NCBI GenBank assembly: GCA_041750975.1
Contig: JBGSYN010000224.1
Coordinates: 1 to 11,691 of the forward strand
DNA from: JBGSYN01 sp041750975
GTDB lineage: Bacteria; Pseudomonadota; Alphaproteobacteria; Geminicoccales; Geminicoccaceae
DNA: 11,691 nucleotides
Direction: 5' to 3'
Below are positions 1 through 6,456 of this stretch, piece by piece. How positions within the stretch are numbered: position 1 is the stretch's first letter; each line of letters starts with the position of its first letter. Made by a program: the position numbers and the translations under genes. The notes below the pieces were generated by a model. That model did not search any database, was not told where the DNA came from, and worked only from the letters and a program-made list of their open reading frames with translations.

Positions 1-224
1 GCCGGCGAGCGCAACGACGCGAAGACGAACACCAGCAGGCCATAGGCGGTCGCCCCGGCGACGAGGCCGACAAGGCCCGCGCCGATCAGGCCGGAACCGG
101 TGGCGTAGGCGAAGCGCGCCGCTTCGACGGCGAGCATGAAGGGCAGCGCATAGACGGCGAGCGTATAGGCCAGGACGCAAAGTCCCGCGATTAAGGCCAC
201 GCTCATCAACATCACGGCGATCAT
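1..224 (-). CDS. Small hydrophobic membrane protein, 3' end outside window
   Basis: Reading leftward from ATG at 224, the frame stays open to the window edge (74 codons). It begins MIAVMLMSVALIAG and contains the stretch AYTLAVYALPFMLAVEAARF. A GGAG Shine-Dalgarno lies 8 nt before the ATG, within tatGGAGaaccgtcATG. The peptide is almost entirely hydrophobic. It has one likely membrane segment at about residues 3-33 and a second, glycine/alanine-rich one at about 46-70, separated by a short stretch with E and R. I do not recognise a named family. From memory, similar small membrane proteins sit next to large ParB-like proteins in alphaproteobacterial mobile elements. It follows the ParB-like gene on the same strand about 145 nt downstream, so it could share a transcript unless the intervening inverted repeats terminate it. 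The C-terminus is unseen and the function is unknown. Confidence 0.7.
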   Translation of the reverse strand, partial: MIAVMLMSVALIAGLCVLAYTLAVYALPFMLAVEAARFAYATGSGLIGAGLVGLVAGATAYGLLVFVFASLRSP

Positions 225-241
225 GACGGTTCTCCATAGCG

Positions 242-264
242 CCGATGACGATTGCCGTCATCGG
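242..264. repeat. Perfect 9-bp inverted repeat between parB-like gene and membrane gene
   Basis: CCGATGACG (242-250) and CGTCATCGG (256-264) are exact reverse complements around a 5-nt loop. The repeat lies 18 nt upstream of the ATG of the small membrane gene and just before its Shine-Dalgarno. No T-run follows on either strand, so an intrinsic terminator is doubtful. An operator or an RNA structure controlling the downstream gene is as likely. Confidence 0.55.
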
Positions 265-278
265 ACAGTCGAGGTCAG

Positions 279-308
279 CCGGTCGCGTGGTGAACACCGC
301 GCGACCGG
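279..308. repeat. 30-nt near-perfect inverted repeat downstream of parB-like gene
   Basis: CCGGTCGCG (279-287) pairs with CGCGACCGG (300-308). Inside, GGTG and CACC continue the symmetry around a central AA, with a single T/G position out of register (a wobble pair in plus-strand RNA). It lies 61 nt beyond the stop of the ParB-like gene. It could act as a transcript-end stabiliser or rho-type processing hairpin, or as a protein-binding palindrome. In the plus direction it is followed by aacTTTTcgg, a short T-run. In the direction of the genes (minus) no T-run follows. Confidence 0.55.
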
Positions 309-369
309 AACTTTTCGGGTGTCGGACGAAAGGAAGGCCGGGACCGCTGATGCGATCCCAGCCCGATCC

Positions 370-2412
370 TCACTCGGCGGCGATCTGGAAGGCGTCACCA
401 TCTTGGCCGTCCAGCCAAGCAGGCCGCACGGTCCGCATGACAGCGGGGAGCCATCCAGTCCCGGCCAGAAGCTGTTCGGCGGCTTCCGCCATCTCCGTCT
501 TCTTCAAGCCCGCGATCCGCTCCGCCGCGTCGTCGCTGACGGCCTCCCGCACGGCGGCGAGGATATGCGCCTTGGTGACGCGGCTGAGATAGGTCCGCAC
601 GGTCGGCGTCCAATGCGCGGTCATGTCGAGGGCCACCGCCGTCGCCAGCTTGTCGGCCGTCGCATGGGCGTGGGGCTTGCGCTCCCAAGGCTGCTTGACC
701 GCACTGACGGTGAGCGAGGCGCAATGGGCGAACAACGCCATGACGCTGGCATGATCCAGACCGGCAACGAAGCCCCACAGGTCGGCCACGTCGCGCGGCA
801 TGTCCGCCGCCCATCCGGCATGACGATCCGCCAGCGCCTTGCCCGTCGCCGTGTCCTCGATGCCGTCCGCGTGAGAAGCGAGATAGCTACTGGTCGGGCG
901 GATTTCGAGGCAAGCGGCATCCGCACCGCGATAGAAGGTCTGCGCCGCCAGCGCATGGGTGACGGCGATAAGCGCCATGTCCGGCTGCTCGCCCAAGGCA
1001 AGGCGAAGGCCCAGCGTCCGGTGCGAGGTCAGGTCACGGACGAGAAGGTCCGACAGCGGCTTGCCCGCATCCCCGGCGTCCTCGTCCTCGGTCTCGAGCG
1101 CGGAAACGGGGTTGCCGTCCTCGTCATGCTCGCCGTCCTCGATGATTTCACCATCACCGTTGACGCGAATGCCGTCCACCACGCCGCCGCCTTCTCCGTC
1201 CGCACCGTCTTCGGTTTCAGGCTTTTCATCCTCGGCCCGGATAAAGCCCCGCTCGATGCGGGCTTCTCCGTCATGAGAGAGGATGACGAACAAGCCGCCG
1301 CAAGCGATCTCGTCGGCATCATAGGCGTGACGCAAAGCGGCGATGCGCTCGATCTCTGCTTCGAGCTTCCCGAACCGCTGATCCACGTCATCGGGCAGTT
1401 CGTCGGCGCTGTCATACTGCTCGGTCAGCGCATCATATTCCGCCTGCGCGGCGGCATAGGCTGCTTCGTCTTCCTGCGACAATTCCACCGGATGCGGATA
1501 GGTGCGGCGCAGGCCGTTGCCATGCGGATAGTCGATATGGACACCCGCCCACTTCCAGCCTTCCCCGGCCTTCACGCTCTCCGCGATCTCGTCCAGCTTC
1601 TCGATGACAAGCCGGTCCAGCAACGCGGCATCTTCATAGAAACCGCCGCGATCCTCCGTGAACAGGTCGCGCAGGATGACGCCGCCCGCTTCGGTATAGG
1701 CCTCCGCGCCGACGAAGATCGCCCGCCGATCCGTCGCCGCGATGTGCATCCGGGTCAGGTCGCGGCGAATGGTCGAAGGGTCCTTGTTCCACGACAGGTT
1801 CTCGTAAACCTGCTCCTGCCGGGCCGGATCGTCCACGATGGCGAAGGCCATCAACTGCTCCAAGGTCAGCCCGCCGTCGCGATAGACCTGCATCAGCTTG
1901 GGGCTGACAGCACCCAGTCGCATCCGCTGGCGCACGACATGGGCCGTGACGCCGAAACGGGCCGCGATTTCCTCCGCACCCCATCCGCGCGTTTCCGCAA
2001 GCTCGCGAAAGCGCTCGAACTGATCGGCGGGCGAGAGGTCTTCCCGTGTGACGTTCTCGTCCAGACTGATTTCGCTGGCATCGTTCACGGTGTCGATGAC
2101 GCAGCGGATCGGCTCGGTCTTCTTGATCTGCTTGCGCTTCACGCGCAGCAACTGCGCCAGCCTGCGGCCTTCACCGATGCTGACGAGATAGAAGCCGGTC
2201 GCGGCTCCCTCGGCGTCAAGCTCCGGCTCCACCACAAGGTTCTGCAGAATGCCCTTGGCGTGGATGCTCGCGGCCTTCGCTTCGATAGACGCCTCGCTAT
2301 GCGGGGTCTTCCGGGCGTTGTCGGGATGCTTCTTGAGCTTGTTGAGCGGGATGAAAACCTCCGCGCCGTTCTCGGCGGGCGTAGCGGTGGTTTCGATTGC
2401 AATGGTCGTCAT
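370..2412 (-). CDS. Large ParB/RepB/Spo0J-family protein (680 aa)
   Basis: Likely a DNA-binding partition or regulatory protein of the ParB/KorB superfamily. The N-terminal ParB domain spans about residues 17-110, with the nucleotide-box signature GEGRRLAQL starting at residue 80. A helix-turn-helix follows at about 146-166 (AEEIAARFGVTAHVVRQRMR). Canonical chromosomal ParB proteins are about 300 residues, so this one has roughly 400 extra. The extra part includes a strongly acidic low-complexity segment around residues 395-455, rich in D, E and G, and an alpha-helical C-terminal part. The start ATG is supported by an AGGAG Shine-Dalgarno 8 nt upstream. Such long ParB-like proteins are typical of alphaproteobacterial integrative elements and plasmids (family knowledge). 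No ParA is in the window, so a role in segregation is inferred; gene regulation on the element is an alternative. A structured leader with a 30-bp palindrome precedes it. Confidence 0.88.
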   Translation of the reverse strand: MTTIAIETTATPAENGAEVFIPLNKLKKHPDNARKTPHSEASIEAKAASIHAKGILQNLVVEPELDAEGAATGFYLVSIGEGRRLAQLLRVKRKQIKKTEPIRCVIDTVNDASEISLDENVTREDLSPADQFERFRELAETRGWGAEEIAARFGVTAHVVRQRMRLGAVSPKLMQVYRDGGLTLEQLMAFAIVDDPARQEQVYENLSWNKDPSTIRRDLTRMHIAATDRRAIFVGAEAYTEAGGVILRDLFTEDRGGFYEDAALLDRLVIEKLDEIAESVKAGEGWKWAGVHIDYPHGNGLRRTYPHPVELSQEDEAAYAAAQAEYDALTEQYDSADELPDDVDQRFGKLEAEIERIAALRHAYDADEIACGGLFVILSHDGEARIERGFIRAEDEKPETEDGADGEGGGVVDGIRVNGDGEIIEDGEHDEDGNPVSALETEDEDAGDAGKPLSDLLVRDLTSHRTLGLRLALGEQPDMALIAVTHALAAQTFYRGADAACLEIRPTSSYLASHADGIEDTATGKALADRHAGWAADMPRDVADLWGFVAGLDHASVMALFAHCASLTVSAVKQPWERKPHAHATADKLATAVALDMTAHWTPTVRTYLSRVTKAHILAAVREAVSDDAAERIAGLKKTEMAEAAEQLLAGTGWLPAVMRTVRPAWLDGQDGDAFQIAAE

Positions 2413-2434
2413 GGTCTTTGCTCCTAATGGGCTT

Positions 2435-2464
2435 GGGTTGAAGCGCAGCGCTGCGCTGCAACCC
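2435..2464. promoter_or_regulatory. 30-bp near-palindrome upstream of parB-like gene (candidate operator)
   Basis: The core AGCGCAGCGCTGCGCT (2442-2457) is a perfect 16-nt palindrome. It is flanked by GGGTTG (2435-2440) and CAACCC (2459-2464), which also pair, leaving one mismatched position on each side. It sits 23-52 nt upstream of the ParB-like ATG, where a promoter or 5' leader would be. A dimeric repressor site, possibly for autoregulation by the ParB-like protein, is an inference. The alternative is an RNA hairpin in the 5' leader. Confidence 0.5.
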
Positions 2465-2608
2465 TGCCCGTCGGCGAGACCGGGGGGTGCAAGGGCCAGG
2501 GCGGCCGGGGTGGAGGGGGATCACCCGGCCTGCACAAGCGGATTTCCAGAGTTACGGATGTGCTGAAAATCGTATCCGCGCGGAAGGTCGGGGAGACCAC
2601 CCCGGACG

Positions 2609-2624
2609 GCGCGGCTTGCCGCGC
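2609..2624. repeat. GC-rich 7-bp hairpin in parB-like leader
   Basis: GCGCGGC and GCCGCGC are perfect complements around a TT loop. It is one of several hairpins stacked between 2435 and 2658. No T-run follows in the minus direction. Confidence 0.45.
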
Positions 2625-2643
2625 TTCACCCTTGCCCGCGCCA

Positions 2644-2658
2644 GGGGGCAGCGCCCCC
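2644..2658. repeat. GC-rich 6-bp hairpin in parB-like leader
   Basis: GGGGGC (2644-2649) pairs with GCCCCC (2653-2658) around AGC. It is the outermost of the hairpins in the leader of the ParB-like gene. Its role is unknown. Confidence 0.45.
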
Positions 2659-3037
2659 AAGCAACCCGCCCGGCGTGAGCGTCAGCGGGAGCCGGGCACA
2701 AGGAACGGATCAGGGATGTGCAAAGCCGATAAACCGGAGAACCGTGCATCCCGATCACCGCTGGTTTCCACAGCTATTGAGACCCCGACGCTACGTCGCC
2801 AACCAAGACTCGCGATCATTAACGCTTGTGGTGCTCATGCCGGTTGAGGTGTGCTTGCAGAGAATCATTTCTGACTCTAGCGTTGCAGGAAAATGCTGTA
2901 GCCGTCGGTTGTTCAGCGAAGGGATAGGAAACGCAGGCCGCAGGTACAGAATCCACTGAAATGCTTCGGTGAGCGATTGCCACCCGTGCAGTGAGGAAAC
3001 TAAGCGTCGGCCGGCAAGACCGCTCTTTTCGAGATCA

Positions 3038-3060
3038 CAGCGCCAAGGCCGTAGGCGCTG
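3038..3060. repeat. 7-bp inverted repeat upstream of GajA-like gene
   Basis: CAGCGCC (3038-3044) and GGCGCTG (3054-3060) are exact complements around a 9-nt loop. They lie 53 nt before the inferred GTG start. It may be an operator or a hairpin in the 5' leader of the Gabija-like operon. No T-run follows, so it is not an obvious terminator. Confidence 0.4.
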
Positions 3061-3100
3061 GGCGACACCTCTCGCTCAGGCGAAGAAGACGCATAGCGTC

Positions 3101-3107
3101 GGAAAGG
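3101..3107 (+). promoter_or_regulatory. Shine-Dalgarno GGAAAGG that fixes the GajA-like start
   Basis: GGAAAGG precedes GTG at 3113 by 5 nt. This start places the conserved opening VEIRNFRGIKTLDW within the first twenty residues, as expected for an OLD-family N-terminus. It removes 48 residues of unlikely basic sequence from the longest frame. Confidence 0.6.
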
Positions 3108-3112
3108 TTGTC

Positions 3113-4867
3113 GTGCGGATCGTTCATGTCGAAATACGAAATTTCCGAGGGATAAAGACCCTCGACTGGAGTCCGTCGCCAGGGATGAATTGCTTGATCG
3201 GCCCAGGCGATTCCACGAAAACCACTGTGCTCGATGCCATTGAGCTGACATTGAATCCGCGGACGAACTACCTCGGTGACGATGCTGATTTTTACAATCT
3301 GGATTTTACGAATTCTATTACGGTGACCGTCACGCTCGTCGGCATTCCCGACGAATTTTGCACGGACAATCGCTATGGGCTTCAACTTCGCGGCTGGGAC
3401 GAAAGCACGCGGACGCTTTTTGACGAGCCAGCCGATGGCCTCTCCGAAGCGCTGTCCATCCGTGTTGAGATCGACGCAAAGTCGCTTGAAGGTCGATGGT
3501 CGATCTTTAACGAGCGCCTGAACCAAGACGCCGACCCTCCGTCCTTGAGGTTCAAGGATGCGAGGGAACTAGCGACTTCCAGGCTTGGACCCTATGCGGA
3601 ACGTCATCTAGGCTGGGGCCGACAGTCCATCCTCAACCGCATCGGCGAAGGGGGGCGGATGAGTGAGCAACTCGCGGCCGCGAGCCGCGCTGCCCGAGCT
3701 GCCTTTCGTACAAGTAACAAGGATGTTTTCGCGCTGCCAACCGCGCGTGCGGAGATGCTGGGCAAGCATTTCGCTGTGAGGGTTCGCGAGGCGTTCACTG
3801 CCGAACTAGACATACAAGGTTCGGCGATCACATCCGGCGGCGTTGCGCTCCATGATGGAGATCTGCCGCTCCGAACGCTCGGGACAGGCTCGTCGCGCCT
3901 GATCGTATCGGCGCTTCAGCACAACGCGAGCGGCTCCCATATCGCGATGGTCGATGAGATCGAACACGGCCTTGAACCGCATCGTATCGCGAGGCTGCTC
4001 AAATACCTCTTAGCGCCAGCCGTCAACGATGACGACCATCAGTCGGCAGAGGCTGGCGGCACCGTCATCACGCCGCAAATCTTTCTGACGACGCATTCGG
4101 AGGTCGTGATCCGCGAACTTCGTGCTCAGGACATCCACGCCGTGAGATCCCATAACGGTGAAACGAAGGTACGATCGGTTGCACTAACTGCCGAGACCAC
4201 AGATATCGCCCAAGGACATTTGCGCGGATCGCCTGAATCTTTCCTCGCGCGCCGCATCTTAGTGGGTGAAGGCCGAACCGAGTGCGGTTTGTTACGAGGA
4301 CTGGACGTTTGCTGGGCTAGCAGCGGCAAGGATTCCTTCGCCTTGCGTGGTGTGGTGGCGATCGACGGTGGGGGCGTGCCGAGGGCCGTGACCCTCGCTC
4401 AGCATTTGCTAGATCTCGGATACGAGTGCCTTGCTTTGCTGGACACTGATGAGCCGCCCTCGGCCGCATCGGTATCCAAGGCTGAGGCGGCTGGCGGGAC
4501 AGTTCTCCTGTGGCCTGGCGATTGCTCGACCGACGAACGCATCTTTCTGGATGTGCCATGGGACACGGTGCGGGCATTGGTCGCCTATGCCGCTGAATGC
4601 CACAGCGCCGATAGCATCATCGCCACGACGAATGCTGCGTGCAAAACGGCTCAGATCCCCTCGCTAGCTGACCTCACGCTGCCCGCGTCTCTCGAATCCG
4701 ATGGTTTACGCATCGTTCTCGGAGCGACGGCGAAGAAAAAGGCTTGGTTCAAAGGCATCACCTATGGCGAGCATGTCGCAACGCTGATTTATCCGTGCCT
4801 CGATAAGATTTCCGCCAAGCCGCTGGCACAGCACCTCGCGACCATTCGTGGGTGGGTTGATGCATGA
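3113..4867 (+). CDS. OLD-family ATPase/TOPRIM endonuclease, Gabija GajA-like
   Basis: Predicted ATP-regulated DNA nuclease of about 584 aa, close to the ~578 aa of characterised GajA. The N-terminal ABC-type ATPase opens with VEIRNFRGIKTLDW. It has a Walker A-like GPGDSTKTT (residues 30-38, Lys36), an ABC-signature-like LGTGSSR (256-262), Walker B IAMVDE (277-282) and the H-loop TTHSE (His328). A TOPRIM domain follows with GEGRTE (Glu386-Glu390), LLDTDE (Asp444, Asp446) and a C-terminal KKKAWFK block. All key catalytic positions appear present. One oddity is Thr35 where the canonical P-loop has Gly before Lys. It overlaps the helicase gene by 8 nt (ATGCATGA), indicating translational coupling. 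In Gabija, GajA nicks DNA and GajB is the helicase partner (established for the family). Assignment to Gabija rather than another OLD/UvrD pair rests on gene order and lengths. Confidence 0.82.
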   Translation: MRIVHVEIRNFRGIKTLDWSPSPGMNCLIGPGDSTKTTVLDAIELTLNPRTNYLGDDADFYNLDFTNSITVTVTLVGIPDEFCTDNRYGLQLRGWDESTRTLFDEPADGLSEALSIRVEIDAKSLEGRWSIFNERLNQDADPPSLRFKDARELATSRLGPYAERHLGWGRQSILNRIGEGGRMSEQLAAASRAARAAFRTSNKDVFALPTARAEMLGKHFAVRVREAFTAELDIQGSAITSGGVALHDGDLPLRTLGTGSSRLIVSALQHNASGSHIAMVDEIEHGLEPHRIARLLKYLLAPAVNDDDHQSAEAGGTVITPQIFLTTHSEVVIRELRAQDIHAVRSHNGETKVRSVALTAETTDIAQGHLRGSPESFLARRILVGEGRTECGLLRGLDVCWASSGKDSFALRGVVAIDGGGVPRAVTLAQHLLDLGYECLALLDTDEPPSAASVSKAEAAGGTVLLWPGDCSTDERIFLDVPWDTVRALVAYAAECHSADSIIATTNAACKTAQIPSLADLTLPASLESDGLRIVLGATAKKKAWFKGITYGEHVATLIYPCLDKISAKPLAQHLATIRGWVDA

Positions 4868-6305
4868 CGAGGCTGATGATGATTTGGCGGAAGTCATCTG
4901 CTCATTGCAGGCCGCCAGCGTGGTCGCGGCGGCGGGATGCGGAAAAACTGAACAGATCGTCAAAGCGGCGGCGCGGGGCGGCGGTCGCCGCCTAATTCTG
5001 ACGCATACACATGCCGGCGTTGATGCATTGCGCAAGCGGCTCAAGGACAACGGCGTATCTACGACACTGTTCGCCATCGACACGATCGCCGGCTGGTGTC
5101 TTCGTTACGGGTCGTCATATCCTGCCCGATCGGGATTGACGATTACCGAGCCGAAGGGCGAACAGGACTGGGCCGCCGTGTATGGCTCGGCAATCAAACT
5201 GATTGCGAGCGGTGCAGTGAGCCGGGTTCTACGCGCATCCTATTGCGGGCTATTCGTCGATGAATACCAAGATTGCGGCGCCCTCCAGCACAACGTGGTC
5301 GCTGCGCTGTCGTCGGTGCTGCCAGTATGTGTATTTGGTGATCCGCTACAGGCTATCTTCGACTTCAACGGGCAGACGCCTGTTGATTAGCAAACAGAGG
5401 TTTTTCAACGATTTCCGCTAGTGCGGACGTTGAGCAAGCCGTATCGTTGGCACAAGCACGGCAACGTAGAGATGGCGGACTGGCTCGAAAAGGCCCGGTC
5501 CGCTCTTGAAGCTGGCCAGCCGCTTGACTTCCGCCAAACACCAGCATGTGTCACGTGGGAATGGCTTCCCGATCAGGACGGCCCGCGCCAGGGCAAGATC
5601 GTTGGAACATGTCTGTCGGCCATGGCGCGTGACGGCAATCTTGTTGTCATTGGCGACCCGATTAATCTCGCCGGCCGAGCGTTGATTGCGAAACGGTTGG
5701 CCAAGCAGGGCTTCTCGAATATCGAACCGGTCGAATGCAAGAGCCTGTACGCAGCAGCGAAAAAGCTCAAAGCTAACTCCGGCTCGAAGCGGTTCGACGG
5801 TACGCTCGACATGCTTGAACAATGTATGTCAGGGGTTGGTCGCTCGGACTTTGTCAAGGCCGTGGCATCCCGAAAGGGGGGCGGAACCCTGGGAACGGCA
5901 AAGTTCGGGCCTCTGATCGACATCGGGCTTGCCCTACAAGAGGGTGCCGGGGACGACATTTGCTTGGCGCTGATCCAAGGCTTCAGCGTACGCTCGACCA
6001 GCTATGTGTTTAGGCGGGAAATGCTCTCTGCAATGCAGTCGGCGTTGAGAATGAAGATTGCAGGTGAAAGCCCGGATCTGCTCGATGCCATTTGGCAGGT
6101 TCAGAACCGTATCCGCCACGCGGGACGTCATATCGCTTATCGCAGCCTTGGGAGCACGTTGCTGGTAAAAGGGCTGGAGTTCGCAAATGCTGTCGTCGTG
6201 CATTCGCCAAATATGAACCGGAAGGATTGGTACGTTGCGCTCACGCGCGCCACGCACACGTTGACGATCCTTGCGCCGAAAAAGAAATTCACGCCACCAG
6301 CTTGA
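4860..6305 (+). pseudogene. UvrD-like SF1 helicase, Gabija GajB-like, interrupted by in-frame TAG at 5388
   Basis: From ATG 4860, overlapping the end of the GajA-like gene, one reading frame runs 481 codons to TGA 6303-6305. It is broken only by TAG at codon 177 (5388-5390). SF1 motifs lie on both sides in the same frame. Before the stop are Walker A AGCGKT (residues 25-30), motif Ia LILTHTH, motif II DEYQD (134-138) and motif III GDPLQAIF (160-167). After it come LSKPYRW (motif IV region), GSTLLVKGLEF (motif V, Lys437) and YVALTRA (motif VI, 458-464). The length matches GajB (~494 aa). With no frameshift and no other stop, the lesion is a single nonsense codon. TGG to TAG, giving ...PVDW..., is a plausible ancestor. 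The stop separates RecA-like domains 1A and 2A, so neither half could act as a helicase alone. Readthrough or a consensus error are alternatives. Confidence 0.85.
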
Positions 6306-6456
6306 GCTGCCGACAGTAAACGCCGGCGAAACCCGCTTCCTTCATCCCAACCGCCTTCAACCCATTCAAGCCCCCGTTTGAGTTCGTCGTGTGTGCTCCC
6401 GCAGACGGTATTAGAGGGCTAACCGTCCGGATTGTGCATGTTTTAGGTCAACAGCT
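6306..6456. terminator. Convergent intergenic region with a weak hairpin (6404-6427)
   Basis: This gap separates the plus-strand Gabija-like operon from the minus-strand S8/AAA+ pair. GACGG (6404-6408) and CCGTC (6423-6427) pair, with TTA/TAA extending the stem past a 2-nt bulge and leaving a GAGGGC loop. A short TTTT follows at 6441-6444 but is 13 nt from the stem, so intrinsic termination is only tentative. Confidence 0.25.

Larger units (their letters stand above)
2465..3100. other. Gene-free leader and junction between parB-like gene and the Gabija-like operon
   Basis: I see no credible protein here. The left part (to about 2700) is very GC-rich and hairpin-dense: GGCCGGGGTG/CACCCGGCC (2503-2512 with 2522-2530), GCGCGGC-TT-GCCGCGC (2609-2624) and GGGGGC-AGC-GCCCCC (2644-2658). 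It looks like the 5' leader of the ParB-like gene on the element backbone. Composition becomes less GC-rich from about 2700, which I take as the approximate boundary of the inserted cargo. An open frame upstream of the GajA-like start (2969-3112) encodes only basic, low-information sequence and is judged untranslated. Confidence 0.5.

Noticed and set aside
223..2427. Long plus-strand open frame of 734 codons opposite the ParB-like gene
   Set aside because: Antisense shadow in GC-rich DNA. The minus strand carries recognisable ParB and HTH motifs and a good ribosome-binding site; the plus frame has arginine-rich composition and no domain.
2969..3112. N-terminal 48-residue extension of the GajA-like protein
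   Set aside because: Basic, low-information sequence without conserved features. The GTG at 3113 has a GGAAAGG Shine-Dalgarno and gives the expected N-terminus.
5421..6305. Downstream helicase half as an independent gene
   Set aside because: Its first possible start (GTG 5421) lacks a ribosome-binding site, and the codons between the TAG and this point still fit the helicase frame. It is better read as the second part of an interrupted gene.
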